The notes below the pieces were generated by a model, which ran no database searches, was not told the DNA's origin, and was given only the letters and a program-made list of their open reading frames with translations. From an uncultured Pedosphaera sp. (GTDB taxonomy: Bacteria > Verrucomicrobiota > Verrucomicrobiia > Limisphaerales > Pedosphaeraceae): a stretch of DNA of 64,000 bases. Position 1 is the first letter of the stretch. The number at the start of each line of letters is the position of its first letter. The translations under genes were made by a program, and so were the position numbers. The stretch covers positions 1-64,000 of the forward strand of contig CAIXFN010000024.1 of assembly GCA_903918755.1 (NCBI GenBank), given 5' to 3'. This document shows, piece by piece, positions 7,933-16,096 of this stretch.

Positions 7933-9021
7933 CCCCCAGGGGGAAAGTGCGCGCGCTTCTTCAATTAGTTTTTCGGTGAGCAGGGCGACAAATAGTTTGC
8001 CATACAGCCAGGCCTTCGCGCTCACCGAATCGTGTTTTGGCACATGGCCCAGTTGCGCAATTTGCTTGAAGCGCTTGAAGACTAGTTCCACCTGCCAACG
8101 CAACCGGTAACACTCCAAGACTCTGGCCGGGGGAAACTCGGGCTCCGGAAAAGTGGTTAGCACCATGACATATTCTGCATAGGCAAGCGTCTCCGGTTGC
8201 AGCTCAGATTTCTGCTTGTAGGCTTTGCGCCGCAATTTCGTCTGCGCCAGCGCGATGGCGGCCTTGGTCTTGCGAATCACGCATAGGCGTGCCGCCACTG
8301 GCGGCTCACCCTCATAGGGAATCTGAACCTTCCAAACCGCCAGTTGGCCGGTGCGCTGGAGGGGGCGCAATTTTTCCACGAGTGGAAACGCAGCCCCGGT
8401 GGGAGTTTGCAGGCGGATTCCATCAGGATTGAGCCGCACCGTGAGGAAAGCGCCTTGGCGGTTGGCGGAATGAATTCCAGCGGCGTGTGAATAACCACGA
8501 TCAGCGAGGGCGAAATCGCCCGGGGCCAGTGGGAATTGCAGCAGCGACTCGCCGGTTCCTTTGCCCTGATAAGGGGTCACCTTGAAGTAGTCGCAGACCA
8601 AGCGGGGCCAACTCAGACTATAATGAATCCGCCACAGGCTACCTGTCTGGCCAGGCTCCTTGACCTCGGTGGCATCCAGCAGACGAAAAGAGGGCGCCCC
8701 GTCCGGCTTCGGGAAGCCGCCGCGTTCGGCGAACAACGCCCGGCAAAGTTCGCAGAGCCAGTCCTGGCTTTTGCGCAATCGTTTCAGCAGGGCAACATCC
8801 GAAAGGTCGGCCAACTTCGCAGCGCGGGCGCGGACGACGGTTTCGCGTAGTGAGAGCCCGCTGCCGACATGCAGGAGCAACACGCGCAAACAATTGGCGA
8901 CGGCTTTGTCTTGCCTCAGACCTTTCACGGCGTTGGTGGAACGGGCCAACTCCTCCCACCCCGCAGGAAAAAATGAAAGCAACAGATCCCAATCTTCATC
9001 GCATCCATTGATGTCAATCAT
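7900..9021 (-). CDS. IS4-family DDE transposase (C-terminal tail in another frame)
   Basis: This protein is 373 aa from ATG 9021; the frame extends to a TTG at 9063 inside the right terminal repeat. The catalytic triad is Asp117 ('LLDATEV'), Asp174 ('ALADRGYSHA') and Glu312 in 'YRLRWQVELVFKRFK', which matches Y-(2)-R-(3)-E-(6)-K exactly. The N-terminal half contains the usual helical DNA-binding region ('CLRVLLLHVGSGLSLRET'). The protein stops soon after 'LSPWGFDDP'. The adjacent frame continues for another ~50 residues that look like the normal end of such transposases, so the gene is shifted by one base or uses programmed frameshifting. Confidence 0.88.
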   Translation of the reverse strand: MIDINGCDEDWDLLLSFFPAGWEELARSTNAVKGLRQDKAVANCLRVLLLHVGSGLSLRETVVRARAAKLADLSDVALLKRLRKSQDWLCELCRALFAERGGFPKPDGAPSFRLLDATEVKEPGQTGSLWRIHYSLSWPRLVCDYFKVTPYQGKGTGESLLQFPLAPGDFALADRGYSHAAGIHSANRQGAFLTVRLNPDGIRLQTPTGAAFPLVEKLRPLQRTGQLAVWKVQIPYEGEPPVAARLCVIRKTKAAIALAQTKLRRKAYKQKSELQPETLAYAEYVMVLTTFPEPEFPPARVLECYRLRWQVELVFKRFKQIAQLGHVPKHDSVSAKAWLYGKLFVALLTEKLIEEARALSPWGFDDPTVSSAA

Positions 9022-9076
9022 GGCGAGATTGTGAGGAAAATCGCCAAAGCGGTCAACCAACAAGTTAGCGCTTATG

Positions 9077-9087
9077 GGCTGTTAGCC
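9077..9087. repeat. 11-bp target-site duplication, right copy
   Basis: Exact copy of GGCTGTTAGCC from 7715-7725, directly outside the right inverted repeat of the insertion sequence. Confidence 0.85.
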
Positions 9088-9236
9088 TGGGCTGAAGAAT
9101 GCTGCACCTTTGGCGCAGGGAATCGGAGGCCCGGAACGAACGGAGAGGGATTGGAGTGCGTCGCTCTGGACGACAACGGGCCGTGATTCCTGCCTGTCCG
9201 ACGAGGCTCCGAGAGAAGACCGAAGCCGAGCATTAT
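9088..9236. other. Non-coding flank, right half of the split hairpin repeat
   Basis: Begins with TGGGCTGAAGAATGCTGCACC, the continuation of the palindrome interrupted by the insertion sequence. It includes a small TGCACCTTTGGCGCA stem around 9102-9116. No start codon with a credible reading frame was found. Short ORFs here have no signal peptide, domain or conserved pattern. Confidence 0.5.
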
Positions 9237-9390
9237 GACTCCTGATGCCGGAGGATGAATTTTGGCGGGCGGGGAAGTTGGATGGCACCAACTCTCCCCG
9301 GCCCTCGGTGCCATTGTGAATGACAGCGAGGGAGAAGAGGGCTGGGCGGCCGGCGTTGCCGGCCTCGCAAGTTCCATGGGGTCAGGAGTC
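9237..9390. repeat. 154-bp inverted-repeat-bounded dispersed element, copy 2
   Basis: Bounded by GACTCCTGA (9237-9245) and its exact reverse complement TCAGGAGTC (9382-9390). It is in the same orientation and of the same length as copy 1 at 7464-7617. This copy keeps a perfect 9-bp terminal inverted repeat, whereas copy 1 has one mismatch in its left end. No coding potential. Confidence 0.75.
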
Positions 9391-9427
9391 CTGAGGCCTC
9401 ACACGGTTGACCGATTAAGGCGGTTGG

Positions 9428-10477
9428 TCACTTGGCCGGAGCCGCGGCGTCCAACAATTTCAAACTGCCGTGCCCCTTGATTTTGGTGGCCAGATCCTGG
9501 CCCGCCGCGCTCATTTTGAGTCCCAGGGTGTGCTGATCCTGGTTTTCCACCATCTCGCCCCGCGCGGCGTCAAACCAGGCTTTGCCGGCGGTGGTGCCGC
9601 TTTCCAGTTTGATGGTCATCCCTTTCACCGCCCCCACCTCACCGCTGCTGGTGATGCTGCCGGCGTAATCCAGGGCGGCGCACAGTCGGCCATTGTGGGT
9701 TTCCCAGGCACTAAAAGTGAAGGTTTGGTCCACATTCAGTTTGCCCAAGGGGGGGGCATCCATCGTCCGGCGGGAATTCCAGGAATCACCGGGTTTTACC
9801 GCATGATCCGGCAGACTGTCTGCCACGGAGCAAAGTTCCTTGAGGCTGTCCTGACTATACAGGCTTTGCAGGGTGGCGGCCCCCGTCGGCCCGCCGGTCC
9901 CGGCAATGGTTTGGAGGAATTCATCGAACTTTTCCACCTCGCGCACTTTGCCGTGGGCGTCGGTGAGGCACTTGATCCGGCTGCCGACCAGGCGGCGGAA
10001 GAGTGCGGCATTCGGATCCTTGTCCTCAGCGGCGGGTTTGGCGGAGTCAAAACTCAGCAGTCCCGTTTTGCCCATTTTGGAATCAATTTCCTGGCGCAGA
10101 AATTCCATTTCCAATTCCCATCCCCCATCGGGTTGGGCCATGACGGCGGTCAGGGAATATTCCACGGCTGAAGTGGTGGTTTGCATCATTGGTTCCGTCA
10201 GGCCGGGGACGCTGGTTTCCGAATCCTGGGTCTGTTCCATGCGGAAACGCAATTTCTTGCCGGCCACCCATTTGATGCCGAGTTCCTGGGCTCCGGCCGG
10301 GGGCTTGGCAGCCGCGGGAGTTGCCGGGGCAACGGGCGCCGTCGCCGGCGATTTGGCCGCCGCCGTGGTAGCGTTCGCCGCAGGGGTCGCGGCCGGTTCG
10401 GACTTGCCACAAGCGGACAGCAGCAGCGCGGCGGCAACCGTGCTCGTGGACAGTCGGAGGAAATAGAAGGATTTCAT
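9428..10477 (-). CDS. Lipoprotein of unknown function, DUF6263-like
   Basis: A 349-residue protein. The N-terminus is a lipoprotein signal with lipobox 'LLLSAC' (Cys23), followed by a long Ala/Pro/Thr-rich linker to ~residue 62 and a single globular domain. That domain contains 'PDHAVKPGDSWNSRR', 'LNVDQTFTFSAWET' and 'GKAWFDAARGEMVENQDQ', patterns I associate with DUF6263-type proteins, which resemble beta-rich lipid or ligand carriers. No catalytic residues can be named. It lies between the repeat/IS islet and the PreA gene and has no operon partner on its strand within 100 nt. Confidence 0.75.
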   Translation of the reverse strand: MKSFYFLRLSTSTVAAALLLSACGKSEPAATPAANATTAAAKSPATAPVAPATPAAAKPPAGAQELGIKWVAGKKLRFRMEQTQDSETSVPGLTEPMMQTTTSAVEYSLTAVMAQPDGGWELEMEFLRQEIDSKMGKTGLLSFDSAKPAAEDKDPNAALFRRLVGSRIKCLTDAHGKVREVEKFDEFLQTIAGTGGPTGAATLQSLYSQDSLKELCSVADSLPDHAVKPGDSWNSRRTMDAPPLGKLNVDQTFTFSAWETHNGRLCAALDYAGSITSSGEVGAVKGMTIKLESGTTAGKAWFDAARGEMVENQDQHTLGLKMSAAGQDLATKIKGHGSLKLLDAAAPAK

Positions 10478-10591
10478 AATGCTCGCAGATTAATCAGGTG
10501 GCCGGGTTCATCCACCATTCCGGGTGGTTGTGACGGCGAATAGCAGACTCGCAAGGCCGGAAAAACGCAAGCTTTCCCGGGCGCAGCCGGA

Positions 10592-11902
10592 TCAAGGGTG
10601 CGGGGGAATGGGTGGCATTTCGCCGCGCGCCAGTTTCTCCTGGTAGTCCGTCCAGGACATTTCCGGAACTCCCGGATCCTGCGTTATCATGGTGATGCAA
10701 TCCTCCACCGGGCAGACCAGAGAACACAGATTGCAGCCCACGCAGTCGGCCTCCCGGACCTGGGGGATGGGTTTCCCGGGCAGCCGGCCGGGACCGGTGC
10801 CGCGGCCCTCCGGTGCCACCAGATCAATGCACTGGTGTGCCCCATCCTCGCAGGCGATATGGCACAAATTGCAGCCGATGCAGCGGTCGTAATCAATGCG
10901 GGCCACCCGGCGGTAATTGAGGTTGAGGGTTTCCCATTTGCGGACAGTCGGCACCGCGCGGCCGGTTAAATCGCCCACGCGCGTCATCCCCTTTGAATCC
11001 AGGTAAGCCTGCAAGCCCTCCAGCATGTCCTCCACGATCCGAAAACCGTGGTGCATGATGGCCGTGCAAACCTGGACCGAGGTGGCCCCCAGGGCGAGAA
11101 ACTCCGCCGCATCCCGCCAGGTGCCAATGCCCCCGATGCCCGAAATGGGCAAACCAACCGTCGGATCCGCGGCGCATGCCTGCACCATGTTCAAGGCGAT
11201 GGGTTTGACCGCGGGACCGCAATAACCCCCGTGACTGCTCGCGCCTCCCACGTTGGGCTCCGGCACGAGCGTGTCCAGATCCACCTGCGTGATGCTGCTC
11301 AGCGTGTTGATGAGGGAGATGGCGTCCGCCCCGCCGGCGCGGGCCGCGCGGGCCGCGCTCGTGATGTCGGTGATGTTGGGCGTGAGTTTGACGATGATCG
11401 GAATCGTGGCGACTTCCCGGGCCCAACTGACAATTTTCTCGGTCACCGCCGGTTGCTGCCCCACCGCCGACCCCATGCCCCGTTCGCACATCCCGTGGGG
11501 ACAGCCAAAATTCAACTCCACCCCATCCGCCCCCGCATCCGTCGCGCGCCGGACAAATTCATGCCACTGCGCGCGGGTCTCGACCATCAACGAGGCGATG
11601 ACGGCGTGGTTTGGCCAGCGCTTTTTGACTTCGGCGATCTCGCGGAAATTCGTTTCCACGGAGCGGTCGCTGATGAGTTCGATGTTGTTGAACCCCAGCA
11701 TCCGGGCACCGGTGATATTCAACGCGGAATAGCGGGAGGATACGTTGACAATCGGGTCGCCGATGGTCTTCCACACCACGCCGCCCCAACCCGCCGCAAA
11801 GGCGCGATGCGCCTGGTAGGCGGTATTGGCCGGCGGCCCGGAAGCGACCCAAAAAGGATTCGGGGACCGGATCCCCGCGAAATTAACGGACAGGTCCGCC
11901 AT
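10592..11902 (-). CDS. preA: NAD-dependent dihydropyrimidine dehydrogenase, subunit PreA
   Basis: This protein is 436 aa from ATG 11902; the upstream frame to 11962 lies inside preT. The N-terminal ~320 residues form a dihydroorotate-dehydrogenase-like FMN barrel ('NPFWVASGPPANT', 'ELNFGCPHGM', 'IIVKLTPN', 'GIGGIGTWRDAAEFLALGA'). The C-terminus carries two [4Fe-4S] motifs, 'CIGCNLCHIACEDG' and 'CVGCNLCSLVCPVEDC'. With PreT it reduces uracil/thymine, or works in reverse, as the first step of reductive pyrimidine breakdown. Its start overlaps the preT stop by 20 nt, so translation is probably coupled. No dihydropyrimidinase is present in the window. Confidence 0.93.
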   Translation of the reverse strand: MADLSVNFAGIRSPNPFWVASGPPANTAYQAHRAFAAGWGGVVWKTIGDPIVNVSSRYSALNITGARMLGFNNIELISDRSVETNFREIAEVKKRWPNHAVIASLMVETRAQWHEFVRRATDAGADGVELNFGCPHGMCERGMGSAVGQQPAVTEKIVSWAREVATIPIIVKLTPNITDITSAARAARAGGADAISLINTLSSITQVDLDTLVPEPNVGGASSHGGYCGPAVKPIALNMVQACAADPTVGLPISGIGGIGTWRDAAEFLALGATSVQVCTAIMHHGFRIVEDMLEGLQAYLDSKGMTRVGDLTGRAVPTVRKWETLNLNYRRVARIDYDRCIGCNLCHIACEDGAHQCIDLVAPEGRGTGPGRLPGKPIPQVREADCVGCNLCSLVCPVEDCITMITQDPGVPEMSWTDYQEKLARGEMPPIPPHP

Positions 11903-13364
11903 GGGCGTCCTCCTTCGAACTGTGTTTACGAGCCACTGGGGCCACCCGGATGGGTTGGTCAAATCCGGCGCCCCAAGGATTGCCCGTTACCCCAGCGCGG
12001 GAGGATTGCACCGGGCCGGTCACTGCTTTGCCGGTGAGCAAAGCGTGGATGCTGCGGGCGGCCCGCTTGCCTTCGGCCACGGCGTTGACGACTTCCCGAC
12101 CACCATTCGCGCAATCACCACCCGTAAACACGCGCGGCAGGTTGGTCTGGCCCGTGGTTGCATCGTGGCGCACTGTGCCGTCCGGGTTGAGCGCGAGGTC
12201 GGGCAGCAACTGCCGGAGTATGGCGCCGGGTTTTTCCTGTCCCACCGCCTTGATCACCATGTCCACGGCCATGACCTGGGCGGTGTTCCGATCCAGCTCC
12301 GGATCGCCGGTCCGCAGCGCCCGGGTGGCTGCCAGCCGGATGCCGGACACTGCTCCCGCCGCATCCGCCAGGATGGCGACGGGCGTGGTGTAAAAGAGAA
12401 ACTCCGCCCCGCCCTGCAGTGCGAGTTGGCGCTCAAAGTCATACGCAGGCAGGTCATCAACGCCGCGCCGGTAAATCACCACCACCTGGCGCGCGCCCAG
12501 CCGCCGGGCCTGATTCACCGCGTCGAGCGCGGTGTTGCCGCCGCCAATGACCGCCACGCTCTCCCCCACCGCCACTGTGTCCAGCGGCCGGGTGTGCAGT
12601 TGCTCGATCCAATCCACCGCCTCGACCACCCCGGGCAAATTTTCCCCGGGAATTCCCAACCGCCGGCCGCCACCCAGGCCAAAACCGAGGAACAGCGCGG
12701 CGAAATCGCGCTCCAGATTCGCCATCGGGATGTCCCGCCCGACTTCCACTCCCCGGCGGAATTCGACCCCCAGACCGGCCACCATTTCGACCTCCGCCAG
12801 GCTGACGTCCGGTTTCATTTTGTAATAGGCGATGCCGTGGGTATTTAATCCGCCGGCGTGCGGCCGTTTCTCAAACACCGTCACTCCATGACCCAGTTGC
12901 GCCAGTTCGGCTGCGCAACCCAACCCCGCCGGCCCCCCGCCCAGCACCGCCACCCGAAACCCGGTGGCGGTTGCTGCCGACGGCAGGACCTGGAGTTGGC
13001 GTTCGAAGACATAATCCGTGGCATGCCGCTGGAGCCGGCCGATTTCCACCGGCGACTCCCCCCGGGAATGGAGCACACACGCGCCTTCGCAGAGCACGGC
13101 AGTGGGGCACACCCGCGCGCAGCTCGCCCCCAAAATATTCGCGCTGAGAATCGTCCTCCCAGCGCCGGCGAGGTTGTCGGTGGTGATTTTCCGGATAAAG
13201 GAAGGAATATCAATGCCGGTCGGGCAGGCCCGGATGCAGGGGGCATCAAAGCAAAACAGGCAGCGATGGGCTGCCACCACCGCGGCTGCCGGGCTCAGCG
13301 GCGGGTGAATCTCGGCCATGTTCGTCGCGATGGCCGCCGCGTCAAGTTTCGGGCCGGTGGGCAT
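11883..13364 (-). CDS. preT: NAD(P)-dependent dihydropyrimidine dehydrogenase, subunit PreT
   Basis: This protein is 493 aa from ATG 13364. The N-terminal Fer4_20 domain has Cys clusters 'CLFCFDAPCIRACPTG' and 'CARVCPTAVLCEGAC'. It is followed by FAD ('AVLGGGPAGLGCAAELA') and NAD(P) ('VAVIGGGNTALDA') Rossmann folds and 'VFTGGDCANGG'. This is the NADH-oxidising, electron-feeding subunit that pairs with PreA; the same architecture is found in the small subunit of glutamate synthase, but the adjoining PreA settles the assignment. It is the first gene of the two-gene transcript. Confidence 0.92.
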   Translation of the reverse strand: MPTGPKLDAAAIATNMAEIHPPLSPAAAVVAAHRCLFCFDAPCIRACPTGIDIPSFIRKITTDNLAGAGRTILSANILGASCARVCPTAVLCEGACVLHSRGESPVEIGRLQRHATDYVFERQLQVLPSAATATGFRVAVLGGGPAGLGCAAELAQLGHGVTVFEKRPHAGGLNTHGIAYYKMKPDVSLAEVEMVAGLGVEFRRGVEVGRDIPMANLERDFAALFLGFGLGGGRRLGIPGENLPGVVEAVDWIEQLHTRPLDTVAVGESVAVIGGGNTALDAVNQARRLGARQVVVIYRRGVDDLPAYDFERQLALQGGAEFLFYTTPVAILADAAGAVSGIRLAATRALRTGDPELDRNTAQVMAVDMVIKAVGQEKPGAILRQLLPDLALNPDGTVRHDATTGQTNLPRVFTGGDCANGGREVVNAVAEGKRAARSIHALLTGKAVTGPVQSSRAGVTGNPWGAGFDQPIRVAPVARKHSSKEDAHGGPVR

Positions 13365-13427
13365 ATTCAGAGGCAACCTGCCGGCCAGCTATTGGTAAAC
13401 GTCATCAGCGGACGCACATTAAGTCGT

Positions 13428-13475
13428 GGGACGGGACGTGAAAAGCTGGAAAATCCCGCCGCCAGGTCCCGTCCC
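13428..13475. terminator. Long stem-loop downstream of the metalloprotease or upstream of preT
   Basis: A 9-bp perfect repeat GGGACGGGA (13428-13436) with TCCCGTCCC (13467-13475) enclosing ~30 nt. It lies in the 133-bp gap between the metalloprotease stop and preT start, both on the minus strand. No T-run follows, so its role (terminator, attenuator or mRNA stabiliser) is open. Confidence 0.35.
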
Positions 13476-13497
13476 GAGCGCATCATGGTTTGGTGGC

Positions 13498-15975
13498 TCA
13501 AAGATCCCCTGATTCATCCGCCCCAATCGGTGGCCCGTCGGGCGCCTCGGCGGGTGCCGGTGTGGTGAATGCCGGGGGATCCTTTTCGAAGCGCTCGATC
13601 TCGCTGATGGCCTGGAAGACATGCGCCTGATCCCCGATTTCCGCCAGGCTGCTCGGCGGGCCGCGCAGCCAGGTCAGCAGGCGATGCACTTCCAGACTGG
13701 CGATCGCCCGCGCTTCCGCCCCCGCTTCCTCGCTCCGGGCGAGGGCCATCAAATGGTGCAGCACCGCCTCATCGGCCAGGTTGGCGATCTGCGCCGGATA
13801 ACCCTGCCCATGCGGCGTCTTCCAGGTGGCGGCGATGATCGTGTTAAGCACTTCCGCCAGCCCCGGATTGTCCGCATTCCGGGCATGAAATTCCACGAGC
13901 CGGGCCGCGCGGGCCGGATGAAACAGAAACTGCACCGAGTGTTCGATCGCCGCCTCCGCCGGCGCGAGGGCGTCAAACGCCGGGCTCGTCCGGATTTTGA
14001 AGTGTTCGCGTCCCCGGGGATAGTCCGTGGGCCGGGGCGGAATGATTTGCAACAGGGACTCAGGCAGGGCCAGCGCGGCCGGACGCAAGGTGGCCAGGAC
14101 CGCCGCCAGCGCGCGTCGCTGCTCCGCCGGCGCGACGATTTGCGTGGGATTCTGCCCGTCGCCGCGCAACGCCAACGTGTAATCCATTCCACCCACCAGT
14201 TTGGCCGCGGCCTCCACCTGATAACGGTGGAGCAGGTAGAGCGGTACCAGCGCATCTTCCAGGATGGCCAGCGGCGCGCCCGGCCGGATATTGTTCTCTC
14301 CGAAACGGGTCAACGCCACCGCCCGCAACTTCATTAGTCGTTCCAATTCGTCGATCGCGTTCCCGCCATTGTCCCAAAGGTGGGCCAGGCTGCTCGAGGA
14401 TCCCGCGGGCCGCGCATCCTGGTCCGTCAGGAAGCGCAAGCCGCCGGCGAACGCTTTGGTGAGAATGGTGTTCAATTCCCCTGCTTCGTTGACGCCGGCG
14501 GGGAACTCACGGTAACCGAAATTGATGGCCACCTTGTCCCACTCCCCGATTCCGTGGGCGTAGGCCGCCGATAAGTCCGGCTGCCCCTGGTCGTTGAGTT
14601 GAGCATAGGGCGCCGGGTAATCCATGACGGACGAACGGTTCACGGTGCTGGCGGAGTAATTGTGTTCCAGCCCCAGCGTGTGGCCCACCTCGTGCGCGGC
14701 CAACTGGCTCAACCGGGCCAAAGCCATTTCTTGCATCCGGGGGGAAATATTCGTTCCGGTGTCGTAGGGCGCCAGCAGCGCTTCCGCGATCAGGTAATCC
14801 TGCCGGACTCGCAGCGAGCCGAGTGTCACGTGGCCTTTGATGATCTCCCCGGTGCGGGGATCGGCCACGGTGGATCCGTAGGACCAACCCCGGGTGGAGC
14901 GGTGCACCCATTGAATTACGTTATACCGCAGGTCCATGGGATCGGCGTCCTCGGGCAGCAACTCCACGCGGAACGCATCGCGGTATCCGGCGGCCGTGAA
15001 AGCCTCGTTCCACCAGCGCGCCCCCGACAACAGCGCGGTCCGGATCGGTTCCGGCGCCCCGCGGTCGAGATAATACACGATGGGCTTGACCGGCGGACTC
15101 ACCGCCGCCGCCGGATCCTGCTTTGCCAACCGATGCCGCTGGATGAACCGCTTCGTGATCGGCTCGCTGATGGGGGTGGCATAATCCAGGTATTCAATCC
15201 CGAAAAAGCTGGAGCGGGGATCATAGCTCCGCGGCTGAAAACCCGGTGGCGGCAGTTGGACCAGGGAATGATGTTCCCGCACCGTGATGGCCCCAGGAGC
15301 GGGCACCACTCCTTTTACCCAATTACCCGGGGTGTCGGAACTGGTGAACGTGAGCGTGGCTTCGACTTCCGTGTTCAACGGGAAGCCTTTGGTTCGCGGC
15401 AGGTATACCGCGGAGCGCGACTCGTCCAAACGGTAACTGCCTTGCCGGGCGCGCACCAGGGTGCCGACGACGTCATGCGCGTCGTGCAGAAAAAACTCTG
15501 TGGCATCCACCAGTACCCGCTCCCCGTCCTCGGCCTCCACTTTGAAACCCCACAACGTGGATTCAGCAAACGATTCCCGCACCGCGCGGCTCTCGTTCGG
15601 ATCCCGGCTTACCGCCCGGAATTGCAGGTTCTCCTGTACCAGCAGCACCTTTGGACCGCTGCGCTCAAAACGAACCACTCGCGTGAGGCCGAGTTGGCCG
15701 CGGTCCAGCCCGATGTCGTTCGACCCAATGCCGGCCGGCAAACCGGATTGATACAGAAATTCCTCACCCCACCGGCCGATTTCCAGCCACAGCTTCCCGA
15801 GCTTGGGATGCCAGTAAAGATTAAAATATCCCGCCAGCCGCGTGGTGCCGGCCGTCTTCCCGGCAATGGTGGGCAGTTGGCCCGGCTGATTGGTCGAATC
15901 ATCGGCCCGCGCGATCGCGCCCAGGCAAACGGCCGTCATTATTCCCCAGCCAGCAACCATCCTCATCATTCGCAT
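13498..15975 (-). CDS. Secreted zinc-dependent metalloprotease (DUF5117/DUF4953 type)
   Basis: An 825-residue protein with an N-terminal signal peptide ('MVAGWGIMTAVCLGAIARA'). 'HEVGHTLGLEH' near residue 430 is an extended metzincin zinc site HExxHxxGxxH, followed by 'SSVMDYPAPYAQL', the Met-turn. Upstream sequence ('GYFNLYWHPKLGKLWLEIGRW', 'LVDATEFFLHDA', 'LPRTKGFPLNTEVEATLTF') matches the DUF5117/DUF5118 region of these large bacterial enzymes, and the C-terminal part is the all-helical DUF4953. It probably acts in the periplasm or extracellularly on proteins. Transcribed alone, divergent from the sulfatase. Confidence 0.9.
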   Translation of the reverse strand: MRMMRMVAGWGIMTAVCLGAIARADDSTNQPGQLPTIAGKTAGTTRLAGYFNLYWHPKLGKLWLEIGRWGEEFLYQSGLPAGIGSNDIGLDRGQLGLTRVVRFERSGPKVLLVQENLQFRAVSRDPNESRAVRESFAESTLWGFKVEAEDGERVLVDATEFFLHDAHDVVGTLVRARQGSYRLDESRSAVYLPRTKGFPLNTEVEATLTFTSSDTPGNWVKGVVPAPGAITVREHHSLVQLPPPGFQPRSYDPRSSFFGIEYLDYATPISEPITKRFIQRHRLAKQDPAAAVSPPVKPIVYYLDRGAPEPIRTALLSGARWWNEAFTAAGYRDAFRVELLPEDADPMDLRYNVIQWVHRSTRGWSYGSTVADPRTGEIIKGHVTLGSLRVRQDYLIAEALLAPYDTGTNISPRMQEMALARLSQLAAHEVGHTLGLEHNYSASTVNRSSVMDYPAPYAQLNDQGQPDLSAAYAHGIGEWDKVAINFGYREFPAGVNEAGELNTILTKAFAGGLRFLTDQDARPAGSSSSLAHLWDNGGNAIDELERLMKLRAVALTRFGENNIRPGAPLAILEDALVPLYLLHRYQVEAAAKLVGGMDYTLALRGDGQNPTQIVAPAEQRRALAAVLATLRPAALALPESLLQIIPPRPTDYPRGREHFKIRTSPAFDALAPAEAAIEHSVQFLFHPARAARLVEFHARNADNPGLAEVLNTIIAATWKTPHGQGYPAQIANLADEAVLHHLMALARSEEAGAEARAIASLEVHRLLTWLRGPPSSLAEIGDQAHVFQAISEIERFEKDPPAFTTPAPAEAPDGPPIGADESGDL

Positions 15976-16096
15976 CGTGGGAGCCTAGAAGGGCGGACCC
16001 GGCTTTCAAGTCCAATCGTGAACTCGCGCGGGCAATCGGGCTTGCCGGGCAGACCTTTTCACCCTAGAAAATGCGGACCGGCCCCGGCCAACCGCG

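Larger units (their letters stand above)
7726..9076 (-). mobile_element. IS4-family insertion sequence, 1351 bp
   Basis: Ends are defined by perfect 18-bp terminal inverted repeats (CATAAGCGCTAACTTGTT at 7726-7743; its complement at 9059-9076) and bracketed by the 11-bp direct repeat GGCTGTTAGCC. It carries one transposase gene on the minus strand with the DDE triad and the Y-2-R-3-E-6-K signature of the IS4 family. Both ends and the target duplication are unmutated, which points to a fairly recent insertion. The transposase tail is frame-shifted relative to the rest of the gene. Confidence 0.93.
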
